DNA of 64,000 nucleotides from Petunia secreta. Its lineage: Eukaryota; Streptophyta; Magnoliopsida; Solanales; Solanaceae. Positions 54,710 through 64,000 of the stretch are shown piece by piece. The stretch's first letter is position 1, and the number at the start of each line of letters is the position of its first letter. Under the pieces are notes generated by a model, which saw nothing but the letters and a program-made list of their open reading frames with translations, was not told the DNA's origin and ran no database searches. The DNA lies in contig JARKIP010000065.1 in assembly GCA_029990175.1 (NCBI GenBank), forward strand, positions 7,630,501 to 7,694,500. Direction: 5' to 3'. The translations under genes were made by a program, and so were the position numbers.

Positions 54710-55431
54710 TGATGCAGGGCAAACGAGCCAAGACACCTTTTCAACATGTATCACGCATGGAAGAAGCAACGGACTAGAAGTCAAGAGCGTTGGAGGTGAA
54801 TTGAAGCTGTTCTGGGTGATCAAAGCGCAAGAGGAGAAGGGCAGCATTCCAGGCGCCCCGCCTGAACTTTGGGCGCCCCGCTCAGGAACCAAAGGGGCCA
54901 AGCGCTCCGCCCACCCAGGTGGCGCTCCGCCCAGCCCCCTCCACTGCACACTTTTCCGGGCGCTCCGCCCAAGCTTGGGCGCCCCGCCCAAAATGCTGAG
55001 ATACGAGATTTTAAGTGTGTTTTGTTTATTTTGACCCTACGTGGTCTTTTAAGCTTAAAGCCTAAGTGTGGGCTATTTAGACATTTTACTTAGCCCTTAA
55101 AAACCTCTATAAATAGGTAGATAGCTTATTTTATTCCTTAGCCTATTTTGAATGATGAATTAACATTGTAAAGAGGGATCTCTTTGGGTTTATGGAAAAC
55201 CAACCTTTGTTTGGGATTTCTATGCTTCTAGTGGATTCTAGTTGGACAACGACCCCGCCCCGACCATTCTACTTGAGAGTCCTAGTTGGCTCGAGCGTAG
55301 TTGCCTAGCGTAGGTGTTCTTGGCCTTCTCTCGGGGTGTAACGGAATGGGTTCTCCGTTGCTACTTGCGATTAGTGATCGAGTTACGTCTCGTTCCTATC
55401 TTTTACTTTCCGCGTTTGATTTCCTACATCA
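54710..55431 (+). repeat. 3' LTR of element E
   Basis: 722 bp; TATAAATA at 55108-55115. Carries 26 bases that the 5' LTR lacks within the hairpin cluster. Confidence 0.95.
54848..54995 (+). repeat. Hairpin cluster, U3 of element E (3' LTR)
   Basis: Same four units as the 5' LTR plus two extra (GGGCGCTCCGCCCA and GGGCGCCCCGCCCA) joined by CCCAAGCTTGGG, a 12-bp exact palindrome. Confidence 0.9.
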
Positions 55432-56004
55432 CGTGTGATGGATGAGAAGTATGTGACTCCCCAATATCGTCAAGACCAACTCAAAAGGCTTTATGAGTTG
55501 AAATAAGGCTACAAGACAGTTGGAGAGTACTACAATAAGTTTGAGCAAATTCGAATGACCTTAGACATGGATGTGGAGGAAGATAAGCAAGTCGTTATTC
55601 GATTCCAGAGTGGGTTGAACCAAGAGATAGCCTCTCAATTGAGGTTTCAAAAGTTCCAATCTCATTATTGTCTATATGATGCCGCGGTTGAAGCCGAGAA
55701 ATGTCTCAAAGATGAGAAGTCCACCCACTACAAAAGCAACACTTCTATTCCCATGAGTAAGCCAAAGGAATGGAAGACTCCAAACACTAGTGGTGCAAGT
55801 GCAAATCGAGATATGAAGAAGACCTATGAGAAGCCAACACCAAAAGTGGGAGGTAATTCTAAAACTCAATTGAGCACTTCTACTTCTACTTCTACTTAAT
55901 GCTATAAGTGCAAAGGGAATGGTCACTTTGCTAGAGATTGTCCTACTCAGAAGACCATGATTGTTATGGATGATGGGACGGTTTACGAATAAGATAGTGA
56001 ACCT

Positions 56005-56590
56005 GAGGATGAGGGAGTGGAGGAGAGTGAGTTAGTTGAGGGAGAAGAGGAAGCGGAAGGAGATGACCCTAACATGTTTCTTGTTGTTAGGAGGAGCTTG
56101 AGTGCTATGATTGTAGAGGAGAGTGAGAATGTGCAAAGAGAAAACCTCTTTCATGCTAGATGCCGTGTGATGGGGCAAGTGTGCTCAATGATAATAGATT
56201 CGGGAAGTTGTGTGCTAACGTGGTGAGCCAATCTTTGGTCTCACGATTGAAGTTGCCCACTTTGAAACACCCAAACTCCTACCGTTTGCAATGGCTAAGT
56301 GAGTGTGGGGAGTTGAAGGTGGTGAAGCAAGTCTTGATAAAGTTCAAGATTGGGAACTATCAAGACGAGCATATGTTTGATGTGGTGCCTATGCAAGCTT
56401 TCCATCTCTTGTTTAGTAGGCCATGGCAATTTGATAGAAATGTGATGCATGATGGTCGTGTCAACACCTATACAGTCAAGCATGAGGGGAAAAAGTTTGT
56501 GCTCAAACCCTTGACGCCCAAGCAAGTAAGTGATGGCTATAGGCGTATGAGGGAGTTGAAAGAAGCGGCAAAGGCTAAGTCAATTGTTGA
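56005..56590 (+). pseudogene. Aspartic protease of CRM-like element D, frameshifted
   Basis: The acidic spacer (GVEESELVEGEEEAEGDD) and the first strand (HARCRVMGQVCSMIIDSGSC) are in one frame; the active-site Asp-Ser-Gly is at about 56197-56205. A frame change right behind it moves the rest (VSQSLVSRLKLPTLKHPNSY ... PMQAFHLLFSRPWQFDR) to another frame. Would process Gag-Pol. The active site is kept but the domain cannot be read through. Confidence 0.85.
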
Positions 56591-57723
56591 GACTAGAACT
56601 TTGGCCGAGAGCCTAGTTGTGGCTCCACCATCTTCTACCGGTAGCATTTGTGCCATGATGCAACTAGGTGAGCTTTTGAGAGGAAATGATGGCACCAAGA
56701 TGCTTATTTTCCTAATGCTTATTTGCCTAATGCACAAGTGTATGATTCTATCTTCTAAATTTGATTATTCTTCTAACCCTTTACCTAGTGCTCTTGAAAG
56801 TGTTCTGAAGGTTTTTGGAAACATGTTCCCGAATGAGATGCTAGGTGGTTTACCTCCTTTGAGAGGTATTGAACATCAAATTGATTTTGTCCCGGGGTCC
56901 CAAATCCCAAACAAGCCGGCCTATAGAAGCAATCCCGAAGATACAAAGGAGTTGCAAAGGCAAATGGATGAATTGCTTACCAAGGTTTTGGTTCGTGAGA
57001 GCTTGAGTCCGTGTGCTGTGCCTGTAATCCTTGTCCAAAAGAACGATGGCACATAGAGGATGTGTTATGGATTGTCGAGCGGTCAACAAAATCACGGTAA
57101 AGTATCGACATCCCATACCTCGTTTAGATGATATGCTTGATGAGCTAAGTGGTTCTAGCACCTTTTCAAAGATAGACCTTAGGTCCGGTTATCACCAAAT
57201 CCGTATGAAACCGGGTGATGAGTGGAAAACCGCATTCAAGACCAAGTTTGGTCTATATGAATGGTTGGTGATGCCCTTTGGCCTCTCCAACGCACCTAGT
57301 ACCTTTATGAGGCTAATGAATCATGTGTTGAAGCCATTCATCAACAAATTCGTGGTCGTCTACTTTGATGACATCTTGATATATAGCAAGTCATTAGACG
57401 ACCATGTTGATCATTTAAGGCAAGTGCTTGAAGTGTTGAGAGCCGAAAAGCTCTATGCTAATTTTAAGAAATGTGCCTTTGGTGTTAAAAAGGTAGTCTT
57501 TCTTGGGTTTGTTGTGAGTGCCCAATGAGCAGAAGTCGATGAGTCCAAGGTAGATGCCATTAGAGATTGGCCTACTCCCACTACCGTGTCTCAAGTTAGA
57601 AGCTTTCATGGTCTTGCTAGCTTCTATAGGAGATTTGTGAAGGACTTTAGCTCCATTGCCGCTCCACTCGCCGAATTGGTGAAAAAAGACAAGCCTTTTT
57701 TGTGGGGAGAGCCTCAAGAGAAG
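56591..57723 (+). pseudogene. Reverse transcriptase of CRM-like element D, truncated
   Basis: Reads the linker, then VPGSQIPNKPAYRSNPEDTK, a stop at 57054, and from 57031 in another frame MDCRAVNKITVKYRHPIPRL, KIDLRSGYHQIRMKPGDEWK, MPFGLSNAPSTFMRLMNHVL and the catalytic VVVYFDDILIYSKS (57352-57393). A TGA at 57526 precedes RSFHGLASFYRRFVKDFSSI, the connection to RNase H, which ends at 57723 at the foreign LTR. The sequence pattern is that of chromoviral CRM RTs. It is the only RT of this family in the window. Confidence 0.9.
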
Positions 57724-59118
57724 TGTTGCGCCCTATTTTGGCAATAGGTCAAAATAGTTTACAACTTCCGGGACTCTTTTGGGTAAAGAATGGAGTCGCC
57801 ACCTAACAATTCTAAGGCCTGCTAGGACACCTAATTAAATTAAAGAAATGCATGTTAACTCCTATTATGGTCTGCGAATCATGTGAGATTCTAGGCAAGG
57901 GTTCAAATTATCTAAAGGGAAGGTGTTAGGTACCCTTCAAGATCTGCTAATGAAAGCGGTTCCAGATCTAACTTGATTTGGACTGAGGGAAAGCAAGAAA
58001 AGAAATCACTGATTATAAATATCTTAAAGAGAATTTCCTAGCCAAAATGTTAGAACGCATCTGTTGAAGTTGATTAATCAAACTAGAGCCAAGGAGTTGA
58101 GTTATAAAATTGAGATTTAAAATAATCATAAATATTAGGATAGCTCAAAAGACAGTGCAAGAGAGAAACATATTTATGAGGGTATTAACACTTAACGTAA
58201 TAAGATTGTTAGTTTGTGTGAATCTGCACAGAGTACAAAATGGGTAAACTTAAACCAAAACAACACTGATTGTGAAGGAAAGTTCTCAATATTTCTTCTC
58301 GTAAAAAAATTACATCTCTTAGAGTTAGGATTACAAAACTTCATTTGATTACTTTGGTATAATGATCATCTTTTCGGGGAAAAGAAAGTTTTGAGTTCTT
58401 CCATTAGTTAATTTAAACTCAATTATAGACCAACTCTTAGGTTCCTGAAATAATTAAGTCGACTTAAGAAGCTAATCCTAAGGGCGAACTATCTTATTAA
58501 TTTCCCAAGTTAAGTCGCCTAAAGAGATTGATCTTAAACTAAGCCATAAAAGATAAACACAATATCAAATAAATAGATACCAACACAATTATATATAACA
58601 ATGCAAGCACAATGTATAAAATTAACTAGGAGTTGAGAAGTGTCACCCATGGGCGTAAGCCCAAAGATACAATGCGATAACAATTCCTATTGGACTTGGC
58701 ACTAAGTGCAGCGGCATCGGCGGACTATGACGAACGAGCTCAAGTCTTGAAAGACCTGGAAAGGTTGTCGAGTTCCAAGAGAACGCAACTCGGGTACATG
58801 CCATACAAATACAAAATGGAAGAAAAGGATTAGCAAGGTCTAATAATTAAGCATGTATAAAACATTGAATCGTTGCATGAAATTCAACAAATAGTAGTAG
58901 CATAATCATGCTTGAATGCTTGAAACCTTTATCTCTACAAGTCAATGTTTTAAACTAACTCTATACCCTTGGCTAAACAAGCATATGTTTCAGCAGGTTC
59001 CATACTATATAGGGCAATCCCATGTTTCTGTTTTTAAATACACATGAACAATTTAATTTCCTTTAAAGACTGATCATAACATTAGAGCAAAAATTAATTA
59101 ACTTAATCCAAGACATAG

Positions 59119-60059
59119 TGAAACGACCTCCGTCAGTCGTTTCAAAAGTTAGGACTCCGATTGGCGTGTCGATAATTTTAAAATATTCATAAGGTTCATT
59201 GGGACTTATCTGTAAAATTTGAACTAAATCAGACCTCGTCTGGTAGGCATCGGAAGAAGGTTTCAGTTTTTATTGACGATAAATATTAAAAAGAGATTTT
59301 CGAGATCGGTTTTGGCGAATGAGCTCCGATTCAAAATCCGAAAGCGCCGATAGGTTCGTATGCTTATTTTTGACTTTTCTAATTTTTCAAAAGCGAATTT
59401 CGAGGTTGTTCGGCTAGTTTCCGCTATAATACCGAAAATCAAATAATTTGACCTTTTTCCATTTAAATTCGCATCTTGAGTTTCGGAAACTCGATTTGAG
59501 ATCCGCCTTAGCGAGTATGCTACATATATTTTGTATAACTTGTATGCAAAAGTTGGAATTATTTCGAATATCGTAGGGTACCGCTTTAATTTTCGTCACG
59601 AAAAGAAAAGAAATTATAAAAGAAAAGAAAAAAAAAAGGAAAAAAAGGCAAAACTAAAATTGAAAGACGGTCATGTGCAGGGATATATATCCCTCTGTAA
59701 CAAACTTCATTTCGAAGCTCAAAAGAAAAAGACAACAAAAAACGAAACAAAAGCAGAGAAAGGAAAAAAATGCCAGAAAATGAGAAAAGGGGTTGGAGAA
59801 AAGTGGAATTTTCACCCTGAAACATTCAGGTAATGATCCTAATGTATTCTTTGAGTTTATTACGTATGGTTGAATATATTTTAATGGTAAAAATTGGGAT
59901 ATTATACATCATTTTAATAAGTTCAACTGATTGTTTAAAGGGTCAATTGGACCCCGACAGTGGCCTGGCCTGCGAATTACGTATGTGATTTTGAACCTGT
60001 ACATAGGCCTGGCCTGCGAATTGCGTATGCAAATAAGATATCAGGTTCCTAACCGGATT
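59119..60059 (+). mobile_element. Fragment of the solo-LTR family (see 43912-49252)
   Basis: Begins exactly at TGAAACGACC and stays alignable with 43912-44905 through TATCAGGTTCCTA, then stops. So the first about 940 bp of that LTR, with its right end lost. A purine-rich run occurs at 59600-59790 as in the other copy. Confidence 0.85.
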
Positions 60060-60679
60060 GAGAGACCTGATGCAATTAATAGTTCTATGTCTCAACACTA
60101 GGATTTAAAGAGAAACATCAGGCAAGGAAATAGAAGGAAACTTATTTTAAAACACTTGATTACAAGTCACCTTAGTTAATCCATAACAAGAATACACCTA
60201 TGGCTAAACAATTTCTTAGACCAATCAGATTCTAAAGTTCAGCTTATGACTTAAGCATACTATCAGGCAGCGAAAGAGATCACAAATTTATCAAGCCAAA
60301 GAAGATAATTGATTCCTAATTTTAGCAAGCTCTTATTCTGACCATACAAGTAAACCAAGCACCATTTCAAGGCGAAGGAGAATAGCTACATCAGAAAGTG
60401 CATCTTTTAAATCAAGCACCCCTTTAGTCACGAGCTATGCAAAAATAAACCTAGGAACAAGCTAACAACTCGGTTTTTTATGAAAGCTCAATAAATGACA
60501 TGGGGAATACTTATTTTGACAAGCAGAGAGTTCAAATCTTTCAACAGAGGACAAACTACTAATTTTATCAAAGAAACAAACTATGAACTCTTGAGCCATG
60601 ACCAATAATCGGCCTCTAACAAACCAAGGTTGCACTCCTAACAACACTCTATACAACTCCAACATCAACTCTTAGAAAA

Positions 60680-62080
60680 CACCTGAGATATCCCTTATCC
60701 AAACTAAAATAAGAACTACTTCCCAACTGCATGGAACTCCTTTTATTAGACACCTGCACACACACACATCCAGCTCCAAAATACTGCAACACTACCTACA
60801 ACTCACACCCTTCAGAAACACATACCCACTGCCTGCAAAACTAACCAGACCACCCCTTTTATATCCCGAACCAAACAAAAACCAAAGCAACTAACCTAAA
60901 CCCCTGCACTTCCTACTTTCCCACCTGGACAAGCACACATACACTAATCCTATCAACACCCTATCAAACCTCAACATCTTCTCCATTCCTGATCACCCTC
61001 ACAGCCAAATTGCACAACTCCAGACTACAACTACTTACAATTGCATCATGAACAGGTCTGCAGCTATTAGAAACAACTACTACTCCTTGCCTTAACTCCT
61101 ACTAGACTACCCTCTGCTAAAAATGACACTTTAAAACAAGAAAACTGGCTGCATCCTCTTTTACCTCCTCTATACCAAACCAGAAACAAACTAGAACCAT
61201 GCTACACTCTCTCAGCTTACCAATAAAATCAGGATAACAAACCTCACCATCCACTCTTAAGCCCTGCATACTGACAAGACTTCAATAAGCACCCCTGCAT
61301 TCTTTCTAATACTCATACACACCTGCACCCTCACAGAAAACAACCCCTCACATATCGATATTCTGCTACATCAAACAGACAAGAGCCAAAAGGGTCTGCA
61401 ACTCATTTAAAGTCACAGCACTCAGGACATACCCAAAATCTATCCTAGGCAGAACCAAAGAGATACTGCAACCAGGAACTGACTTCTATGACTTCCTTCT
61501 ATGTCCTGAAACAAACAGGAAACAACCAGACCTGAGCTAAGACCAAGCTACTTGCCCCCAACTCACAACCTTCAAAACAATCATTTAAACTCCTTGAAAA
61601 CAACCAGGAGCTAATCTAACTGCTGCTAACTACAGAGATAAACCTGCAGACCACCCCTTTCCAAACAACTTCACAGGCCATTCTTCACTATCAATAACCA
61701 ACCCAGCTCCTTTCACAACCTGTACCTCTGAAACCTCTCCAAAATACACTGCATCAGCTCATCTAACCTGAACTCTTTCAGCAGAACACTCCTAAAGCTT
61801 TACATATTTAGGAATAGCCCTGAACACCCTCAAAGACCTCTCCTAACTCCATCATGAACTAAACCAGCTCACAGACTACTCCCTTCACACTCCAGACATC
61901 CCTAGACAAATTGAAGCAACCTGCGCCTGATAACAGCATCCCCTTGGTACACCTGAGATCCCTGCTCCCAAAAACAATTCCAGACACCAACTGAAACCTC
62001 TTAAACCTGCATCATCAGACCTCTAACCACCAGCCAACTGACCACTAATCAGAAGCAGACAAGAGAATCAAAATAAAAAT
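60680..62080. other. Strand-asymmetric, G-poor stretch
   Basis: For about 1.4 kb the plus strand is dominated by A and C with very few G (for example CACCTGCACACACACACATC, CAACACTACCTACAACTCAC). No ORF or repeat unit explains it. It lies within the Ogre-like LTR, so the minus (sense) strand is G/T-rich. Confidence 0.8.
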
Positions 62081-63299
62081 TCCTTGAACAGACCAAGCAT
62101 ACTTACAAAATATCTTCAAAGGAAAAATGGGAATTTGACAAACTCAAGCTTTATAACTAATTACAACTATTAAGATTCTAACTATGTCGCTATATGTTTA
62201 ACAGTGAATGCACAAATATCGGACTAATGAATGCACAAATATCGGACTAATGAAAGGATTGGGACTTTCAGTTGGTTAACAAGTCTCAAACATCAAGAAG
62301 CAGCTCATACATTACACTATTCTTTAAAAAAAAATCAATCGCAAGCCTATATAAGTGAATTCCAATGTCGATAAAAATACCAAGGAAACTAAAAAAAAAA
62401 AGTAAAGGGTATAGCTTTATTACCTGTTTCGATGCAGCGAGCCGGGGCGTGGATCCGAAGAATGCAACTCGAACAAGGTCGTCGACTCGAGCGAGGTGAC
62501 GATTAAGAGGACAGAAACATCAACTCTAGAAATCAAAAACTAGAAGCAAAACTATAACTACTGTATAGAAAGTCCATCAGAGACCAAAAAAATTGTGTTA
62601 TATTTTCCTTAGTGCCGTTTCTTAATGTGTCTCCTCTATCTCCCCCCCCGAAATGAACAAGAAAATAACAATATATACCTGCCAATGCTAGGGTTTCTCC
62701 TCTCCTTTTGAAATTCAAATTTGGATAAAATGGACATTTCTCATGTGGGATAAGGGAGAAAACATTCCATTCCCACAAAGATTGTACCATTTTTCTTCTT
62801 ATCCCCAAAGATTTGCCCGTTTTGAACTAAATCGACGGTGCTGATTAGACTCGCTTTCGAAATGGACGACTGCGATGGACTCTCGTACACAGTACGAATG
62901 GAGAGAGATAAGGAGAGTGGGGGGACCAAGGGTGACGCGGATTTTTGACTGATTCAGGAAGATTTTGGGGGGAAAAGGGAATCAAGCAAGGGATTAGGGT
63001 CGGGTCAACGGGTTAGGGATTAGGGGAATTGGGAATATCTGATTAAAGGGGGCGTATATTGTATATGGGTGTCTTGCACAAATAGGCGGTATTTTATTGT
63101 AAGAACGAATTTGGCCCATAGATAAATACAGGGAAAATGAGGGGGTTGCACGAGGCAAGCTGAAATTGAGCTATATATTGCATATTTAACCCTTTTCCTT
63201 TTAAGATCAATTATTAATTCATTTTTAAAATTTAAAATTCACATTGATTAAATTAATTTGTCATTAATTAGAATTTTGGGACAAAATTGGGTGTCAACA

Positions 63300-63825
63300 G
63301 CTGCCCCTCTTTACCCGAAAAGGATGAAAGAGTTTTCAGGGTAAAGAAGTTGACGATAAACCAATTTTGTCCCGATAAAACCAAGACTTTTGATTCTAAG
63401 GACCCAAAAGGCGAGGCTTATGGATATTGCCGAACTCCGGTCATCGAGTTGCCTATATATCTCGGGCTGAAAGACAATCAGGCCATATGTAGTTCGACGA
63501 CACTTAGATACAAAGACTCGCACGATTGACAGGAATGGACGCACGAATAGGAAAGAATTCAAAATGACGTCCTAATCTGAAACAAAAGATTAGGATAGAA
63601 TTTGCTTGTTCGAGTGCGATTCTTCAGATCCTCGTTGACGAGTCTAGCTCATATCAATGATTGCCCCAGTTCACTGCTAAGAAAAAGTTCCACGTTATGC
63701 TCCAAATGCTGCTGCGGTATTGCCAAAATTTTGTAAAGACTTAACAAACAGTAAGCGAACAACTGCTAATAAACTGTAATTAATTGGAATAAGAAATAAA
63801 TAAAGGGATAACATAAAATTATAAA
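63300..63825 (-). mobile_element. 3' internal end of the Ogre/Tat-like element
   Basis: The minus strand next to the LTR reads GGGTAAAGAGGGGCAGC, a polypurine tract. Beyond it there is no gene; an 80-codon open frame at 63287 is not supported by any domain. Confidence 0.55.
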
Positions 63826-64000
63826 TACGGCTAGTCTCTTGGCCGAGGTGAAGGCTCTAAATCTAAAAATGGAGACCTTTTAAAGAGAAAAGACCCCAAG
63901 TGTCCACAAAGATGCCGGAGAAGGCACAAGTGATGGCTCAACCGTGAGACCGAATCAATTTTTTGGAACTAGCTCGTCAACCATGGTTGAAAGACGAGGC
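63826..64000 (+). pseudogene. gag N-terminal fragment of another CRM-like element, partial
   Basis: Plus-strand translation gives SLLAEVKALNLKMETF-stop-REKTPSVHKDAGEGTSDGSTV, matching the gag N-terminus of A, D and E (LLAKVRSIRL, TPSVQ, GEGTS). No leader or LTR precedes it, so its left end is truncated; it runs out of the window on the right. Confidence 0.75.

Larger units (their letters stand above)
50562..55431 (+). mobile_element. Complete non-autonomous CRM-like LTR element E, recent
   Basis: LTRs 50562-51257 and 54710-55431 (TGATGCAGGGC...TACATCA), duplication CGTGT (50557-50561, 55432-55436). The LTRs are nearly identical apart from a 26-nt indel and scattered changes, so this is among the younger insertions. 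The internal part has a gag N-terminus fused to the accessory ORF; protease, RT, RNase H and most of integrase are absent. Inserted in the gag of its relative D. Confidence 0.95.
49763..55992 (+). pseudogene. gag of CRM-like element D, broken by element E
   Basis: ATG at 49763 directly after a TTTTGTAG acceptor-like run. Residues 1-70 carry the family's N-terminal segment (LAKLDGMSLRLENLERGTPS); a TGA stops this at 49970. In another frame a Gly/Arg-rich block follows (NRGRGRGRGPP), then the capsid-like region beginning SKGGSDPIEYLEWKLTMEKV. Element E interrupts at 50562; the frame resumes at 55437 (YVTPQYRQDQLKRLYELK-stop-GYKTVGEYYNKFEQI). Near the end a CCHC knuckle CYKCKGNGHFARDC lies at 55900-55941, right behind a TAA. 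Would be the particle protein. At least three stops or frame changes. Confidence 0.85.
42507..57723 (+). mobile_element. CRM-like element D: 5' LTR, leader, gag, PR, RT; 3' part missing
   Basis: Begins TGATGTGGGGC (42507) after T-rich flank. PBS, leader hairpins, gag, protease and RT follow in order but are split by a solo LTR (43912-49252) in the leader and by complete element E (50562-55431) in gag. The element stops at 57723, where an Ogre/Tat-like LTR starts; the remainder of RNase H, integrase and the 3' LTR are not in the window. RT sequence is of chromovirus CRM type. Confidence 0.88.
57724..63299 (-). repeat. 3' LTR of a large Ogre/Tat-like element
   Basis: On the minus strand it starts TGTTGACACCCAATTTTG and ends GGGCGCAACA; on the right it is preceded, in element orientation, by a purine run. 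Net length about 4.6 kb after removing the fragment at 59119-60059. Left flank AGAAG; a matching right copy is not in the window. The layout (very long LTR, TGTTG/CAACA ends) fits Ogre-type Tat elements; assignment is by layout, not by pol. Confidence 0.65.

Noticed and set aside
63287..63529. 80-codon plus-strand frame next to the Ogre-like LTR
   Set aside because: Overlaps the LTR end and polypurine tract on the non-sense strand; no recognisable domain.

Overview
This window is repeat-dense plant nuclear DNA with no intact host housekeeping gene. The repeat families (a Tat-lineage Ty3/gypsy element, CRM-like chromoviral elements, hAT, Mutator-like and CACTA DNA transposons, and long LTRs ending in GGGTCGTG/TACA) fit a eudicot. 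From recognition of the repeat families I would guess Solanaceae, but that is inference. Almost every feature is a transposable element, its internal gene, or a footprint of one landing in another.

Layout. (1) 315-15882: a complete minus-strand Tat-lineage LTR retrotransposon with a perfect GTAGT target duplication, a decayed gag-PR-RT-RNaseH-second RNaseH-integrase on the minus strand, and a plus-strand spliced antisense gene near its 3' LTR. A MITE sits in its 3' LTR, and a complete non-autonomous CRM-like element (A, 7260-11821, duplication CACTC) sits between its RT and RNase H. (2) 15888-38640: the remains of one or more Mutator-like elements, comprising a plus-strand DUF1985 gene, a minus-strand GRF zinc-finger gene, a minus-strand 82-codon ORF with a TATA box, and a minus-strand MULE transposase. 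These are broken by CRM-like elements B (17095-19086, truncated, carrying integrase) and C (20931-26389, complete, duplication TGTTG), a CACTA terminus, a hAT-like MITE, and a 4.7-kb hAT element (32395-37097, duplication TTGGGGAC). (3) 38636-42456: three TIR elements. (4) 42507-57723: a CRM-like element D with a 5' LTR and gag, PR and RT genes, its leader split by a solo LTR that itself contains an opposite-strand solo LTR, and its gag split by complete non-autonomous element E (50562-55431, duplication CGTGT). (5) 57724-63825: the minus-strand 3' LTR and 3' end of a large Ogre/Tat-like element, holding a fragment of the solo-LTR family. (6) 63826-64000: a gag fragment of another CRM-like element.

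The most interesting signal is in the CRM-like family A-E. First, A, C and E all lack RT, RNase H and integrase. In that space they carry the same acidic, Cys-containing ORF, which I do not recognise and which stays largely open in all three divergent copies; only the end of integrase, overlapping the polypurine tract, is kept. Second, every member carries clusters of short GC-rich inverted repeats (GGCG-three bases-CGCC) in the U3 part of the LTR, and A, C, D and E carry a second cluster in the leader ahead of gag. The three-base core differs by subfamily and unit number differs between the two LTRs of one element. Third, C encodes a protease-like domain whose catalytic Asp-Ser-Gly is replaced. 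Together these suggest a non-autonomous lineage with its own protein and repeated RNA/DNA structures, presumably mobilised by D/B-like relatives.
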